Origin: Bacteroidales bacterium
Lineage (GTDB): Bacteria; Bacteroidota; Bacteroidia; Bacteroidales; UBA3824
Direction: 5' to 3'
Length of the DNA stretch: 10,919 nucleotides
Assembly (NCBI GenBank): GCA_017645985.1
Contig: JAGCNK010000064.1
Location: forward strand, 1-10,919
Made by a program: the position numbers and the translations under genes. This document shows positions 7,632 to 10,919 of this stretch, piece by piece. Each line of letters starts with the position of its first letter. The first letter of the stretch is position 1. A model generated the notes under the pieces. It had not been told where the DNA came from. It searched no databases and was given only the letters and a program-made list of their open reading frames with translations.

Positions 7632-7682
7632 CGAGTAAAAAAACATTAAAAATTATGAAAACTAAAAGAATTGGAATACGTG

Positions 7683-10600
7683 TTAAAATATCTCGTTGTA
7701 TTTTTGGTACAACATACTGAGTTTCTGTGCTATTCCTTCTTGGTTGTGCACTATTGCGTACTGAGCCAGCTGACCCACGATAGCCACACCCAGGGTGGGT
7801 TCGCGCGTTTCGGTGATGCCGTCGTTTTTGAGCGTGAGATAGTGCTGAAGTATCTGCTCGTATTCGTCGCCCATCTTTTCAGATATTTCTACGGCTTCTT
7901 TTTCCATTCCGGCGTTGTACATAGCCTCTATCAATGGCAGCATCGACTGGTCGTAGTATACCTGGTTCGGAGGAGTAATCTCCAAGCATTTGTTTATCAC
8001 CTCCTTAGCCTTGTCCTTTTCATCTTTTTCTATAAGGCTGAATGCGAGACGTGCGAACATCTCTCTTACGCCTATGATGTTGATTTGGCGGCGGTTGTTC
8101 TCCTCGATGGTAACGTCGTCGCTGCCCATATTGCCCCAGCGGAATTTGTTCATCACGTTTTCGTACATAATGTTTCCGTCCACTTCGCCTGTTTCGCCAG
8201 GAGCGGGGTTAACTGTGTACGGCACAAGACGGTAGGCAAATCCTTCGAGACGGAAATATTTGTCGAGACCAAGATAGTCGTCGGTGCCTCCGCTTGCCGC
8301 AAAGTAGATAGGACGTTTCCAGTCGTTGGCGGCTATGATGTCTAATACTGCGATGTCGTTTTTGAGGAAGTAAGATTTTGAAATGTTCATCATAATCTTA
8401 TCCTGGGCACGTGCTGAGTTGTCGGCTGTGAGGTTTCCGTTGTCAAGGCAGTTTTGCTTGTTGACAGGTATCGACACCTTGCGAGTGCCTATGTAGTTGA
8501 TTCTTTCGCCCGACTGAAGATCAAGCATGTCTTCCACTTTGTCGGATGCGAGTTTCTGCACCACGCTTTGTATTGTGGCGGGCAACGCGCCTATCTTGTT
8601 GAGCATTTCGGGTATCTTGGCGTTAAGCTTGTTGATACCTTCGGTGTCTTGTCCAAACACAGCTGCCGGAGATTTGGCAAGTGTCTGCACCAATGCTACT
8701 ATCTTCAAGGGCGACACCTCGGTAGAAGATTTGCTGATAGTCTCGTAATCCTTGGCGTACAGCTGGGGAAACTTGCTGTTGGATACCGTTCTGATAAACT
8801 CGTCGTAAAACGGACGGTATATTTCGTCCACCTCTTTGGGATTGTTGGCAATCTTGTCTGCAATATATTCGAGAGGATTCTTGTCGTACACGAGAGCCAC
8901 ATTGCGCTTGTTTACAGCGTACTGGTCGGCTTTGATGATGAAGTCGACAGGTTCGGAGTCGTATTTTTTCTCCATTGTCTGTTTCAAGTACCAGTCGGTG
9001 CCGGCGAGCGAGAGATTCACTACGCGGACGTCGGTACGGATGCCCTCAACCTCCTGTGCGTACCAGAGCGGGAATGTGTCGTTGTCGCCAAAGGTGAATA
9101 GTATGGCGTTTGGAGCGCACGATTCCAGATAGTTGCGTGCAAAGTCGCGGCAAGTGTACCGGTTTGAACGGTCGTGGTCGTCCCAGTTTTGGCAAGCCAT
9201 CTCTACAGGCACTATCAGGCACACTCCTGAAATTATGGCGGCTGCAGTCATTGGTTTCAGTTCGGTGACCTTGCGTCTAAGGAATGCGTAGATGCCTGCC
9301 ACTCCTAATCCGCACCAGATAGCAAATGCGTAGAACGATCCCGCGTATGCGTAGTCGCGTTCACGTGGCTGGTAGGGCGTCTGGTTGAGGTAGACAACGA
9401 TAGCCACTCCTGTGAGTATGAAGAAGAGGAATATCACAAAGCAGTTTTTCTGGTCGTGGTTTACTCCTGCAAAAAGTCCTAAGAATCCCAGCAGCAGCGG
9501 CAGCAGGTAGTACACATTGCGTGCCGAGTTGTTTTTCAAGCGGTCGGGCAGGTCAGACTGGTCGCCGAGACGTACGCTGTCGATAAAGTCGAAGCCGGTG
9601 ATCCAGTTGCCGTTGACATACGAGCCGTGACTTTGAACGTCGTTCTGGCGTCCTGAGAAGTTCCACATAAAATAGCGGAAATACATGTGTCCCAGCTGAT
9701 ATTTGAAGAAGTACGCCAGGTTGTCGGCAAACGACGGACGTTTGTTGGGGTCTGACGAGTCGATGTTTGCCCAGCTCTTGTAGCCCGAAATGTGGGTCTG
9801 GCTCTGGCTGTACATACGGGGGAAGAATCCGCAGTGCTCTGAGTCGTATACATATTCAGGATTGGTCTTGGTGGCTTCTACATACTTGCCGTCTTGGGCT
9901 ATGTATGTGTGAAGCTGTATCTGGTCTACCACCTCGGCGTTGTAGTAGTTGCCGTAGATTAGCGGACAGTCGCCATACTGCTCACGGTTGAGGTAAGCGA
10001 GAAGGCTGAATCCGTTGTCGGGACTGTTTTCGTTCATCGGGGGATTGGCGCACGCACGGATTACGGTCATGGCAAACGTGCCGTAGCCTATGAACATCAC
10101 AGCCACGCCGAGAGCTATGGTGTTGAGCAGCACCTTTTTCTGTTTTTGACTCCACCAAATCAGGAACGAAAGTCCGGCGGCAAGAACTATCACAAAGAAC
10201 AATGTTCCAGAGAGATAGCTCATTCCGAAGGTGTTGACAAACAACAGGTCGAAATATGCCGAAATCTTAACCGACTGCGGAATGATACCATAAAGTATCA
10301 CTACCAATAATAAGAGCGAAACTCCTAACGCAGTGATAGTTCCTCGGCGTGTGGTTTTGTATTTCTTGTAGTAATAAACAAATACGATGGCGGGTATTAC
10401 CAAAAGGTTGAGCAGGTGCACGCCAATTGACAATCCCATCAGGTAGCAAATCAATATAATCCAGCGGTTTGCATATTTTTCGTCGGCGCACTCCTCCCAT
10501 TTGAGAATGCACCAGAACACCACAGCTGTAAACAGGCTCGACATACTGTACACTTCGCCTTCCACAGCCGAGAACCATGCCGTGTCGCAAAAGCAGTATA

Positions 10601-10919
10601 TCAACGCGCCTACCATTCCGCTACCGATCATAATGATGATGTCGTGGAGGGGGTATTCTATGCGTTTTTCGTCCTCACCTTTATAATATATATTGTTGAT
10701 GAGTTTGCGGGCTATGTGAGTGATGCTCCAGAAGAGGAACAGCACTGTGAACGCGCTTGCCAATGCCGCCGCGGCGTTTACCATCATTGCCATCTTGGTG
10801 ATGTCGCCGAACGAGAACAACGCTGCCACACGTCCTATAATCATCCAGAGGGGTGCTCCCGGGGGGTGTCCCACCTCTAATTTCACTGCTGTGGCTATAA
10901 ATTCGCCGCAGTCCCAAAA
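7683..10919 (-). CDS. DUF2723 (TMEM260/GT117-like) membrane glycosyltransferase, 5' end beyond window
   Basis: The frame is open to the right edge; 1078 residues are visible and the true start lies outside. The first visible codons read FWDCGEFIATA followed by KLEVGHPPGAP after one Val, the signature opening of DUF2723, so a GTG at 10884-10886 is an internal valine. Counting from the first codon: multiple membrane helices to about 290, with family motif EGEVYSMSSLFTA at 120-132; a soluble stretch; two or three more helices around 470-570, including NQTPYQPRERDYAY at 512-525; then a large soluble domain with GDNDTFPLWYAQEVEG at 611-626 and a helical, TPR-like tail from about 950. The human relative TMEM260 is a protein O-mannosyltransferase of the GT-C type. 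That bacterial members transfer sugar to exported proteins is plausible but inferred. Asp3 and Glu6 of WDCGE are candidate catalytic acids. Probably about 35 residues are missing. A terminator follows the gene. Confidence 0.93.
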   Translation of the reverse strand, partial: FWDCGEFIATAVKLEVGHPPGAPLWMIIGRVAALFSFGDITKMAMMVNAAAALASAFTVLFLFWSITHIARKLINNIYYKGEDEKRIEYPLHDIIIMIGSGMVGALIYCFCDTAWFSAVEGEVYSMSSLFTAVVFWCILKWEECADEKYANRWIILICYLMGLSIGVHLLNLLVIPAIVFVYYYKKYKTTRRGTITALGVSLLLLVVILYGIIPQSVKISAYFDLLFVNTFGMSYLSGTLFFVIVLAAGLSFLIWWSQKQKKVLLNTIALGVAVMFIGYGTFAMTVIRACANPPMNENSPDNGFSLLAYLNREQYGDCPLIYGNYYNAEVVDQIQLHTYIAQDGKYVEATKTNPEYVYDSEHCGFFPRMYSQSQTHISGYKSWANIDSSDPNKRPSFADNLAYFFKYQLGHMYFRYFMWNFSGRQNDVQSHGSYVNGNWITGFDFIDSVRLGDQSDLPDRLKNNSARNVYYLLPLLLGFLGLFAGVNHDQKNCFVIFLFFILTGVAIVVYLNQTPYQPRERDYAYAGSFYAFAIWCGLGVAGIYAFLRRKVTELKPMTAAAIISGVCLIVPVEMACQNWDDHDRSNRYTCRDFARNYLESCAPNAILFTFGDNDTFPLWYAQEVEGIRTDVRVVNLSLAGTDWYLKQTMEKKYDSEPVDFIIKADQYAVNKRNVALVYDKNPLEYIADKIANNPKEVDEIYRPFYDEFIRTVSNSKFPQLYAKDYETISKSSTEVSPLKIVALVQTLAKSPAAVFGQDTEGINKLNAKIPEMLNKIGALPATIQSVVQKLASDKVEDMLDLQSGERINYIGTRKVSIPVNKQNCLDNGNLTADNSARAQDKIMMNISKSYFLKNDIAVLDIIAANDWKRPIYFAASGGTDDYLGLDKYFRLEGFAYRLVPYTVNPAPGETGEVDGNIMYENVMNKFRWGNMGSDDVTIEENNRRQINIIGVREMFARLAFSLIEKDEKDKAKEVINKCLEITPPNQVYYDQSMLPLIEAMYNAGMEKEAVEISEKMGDEYEQILQHYLTLKNDGITETREPTLGVAIVGQLAQYAIVHNQEGIAQKLSMLYQKYNEIF

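Noticed and set aside
7671..8345. Plus-strand open frame of 224 codons
   Set aside because: It lies antisense inside the conserved DUF2723 coding region and its translation has no recognisable domain; codon structure of the real gene explains it.
10884..10886. GTG as the start codon of the right-hand gene
   Set aside because: The frame continues upstream through FWDCGEFIATA, the conserved DUF2723 opening, to the window edge. The GTG encodes an internal valine.

Overview
All four genes in this window lie on the minus strand, so the text below follows them from right to left. The sequence looks like a chromosome of a Bacteroidota bacterium, probably order Bacteroidales. The grounds are a textbook Bacteroides-type promoter (TATCTTTG at the -7 position), A-rich rather than Shine-Dalgarno leaders, an outer-membrane protein of the DUF5686 type, and a DUF2723-type membrane glycosyltransferase closely resembling its Bacteroidota relatives. 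I see no tRNA, rRNA, mobile element or CRISPR array.

Right half (4 to 11 kb): a large multi-spanning DUF2723 (TMEM260/GT117-like) protein runs in from beyond the right edge. Its real start codon is outside the window. It ends at 7683 and is followed by a strong intrinsic terminator (7596-7631). After that comes a well-formed Bacteroides promoter (7523-7555) driving a DUF5686 outer-membrane protein with a signal peptide, a CarboxypepD_reg-like domain and a C-terminal beta-barrel (5025-7487). These two genes are ordinary envelope genes for this phylum and appear to be separate transcription units.

Left half (1 to 4.9 kb): after a 113-base AT-rich spacer come two genes only 35 bases apart, very likely one operon. 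The first encodes a membrane-anchored subtilisin-like protease with all catalytic residues present. Its architecture is unusual: a cytoplasmic N-terminal domain, a long proline-rich linker, one membrane helix, a propeptide-like segment, the protease domain and a beta-rich C-terminal domain. The second gene is cut by the left edge. It encodes a protein with five tandem CnaB/carboxypeptidase-regulatory-like beta-sandwich repeats, one membrane helix, a Pro-Glu-Gln linker, a sixth repeat and a further beta domain.

The most notable observation is that these two architecturally different proteins begin with what looks like the same roughly 135-residue domain, which I cannot assign to a named family. 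This suggests that protease and repeat protein dock to a common cytoplasmic partner and form a trans-envelope system, whose remaining genes probably lie to the left of the window. The function of that system is not visible here.
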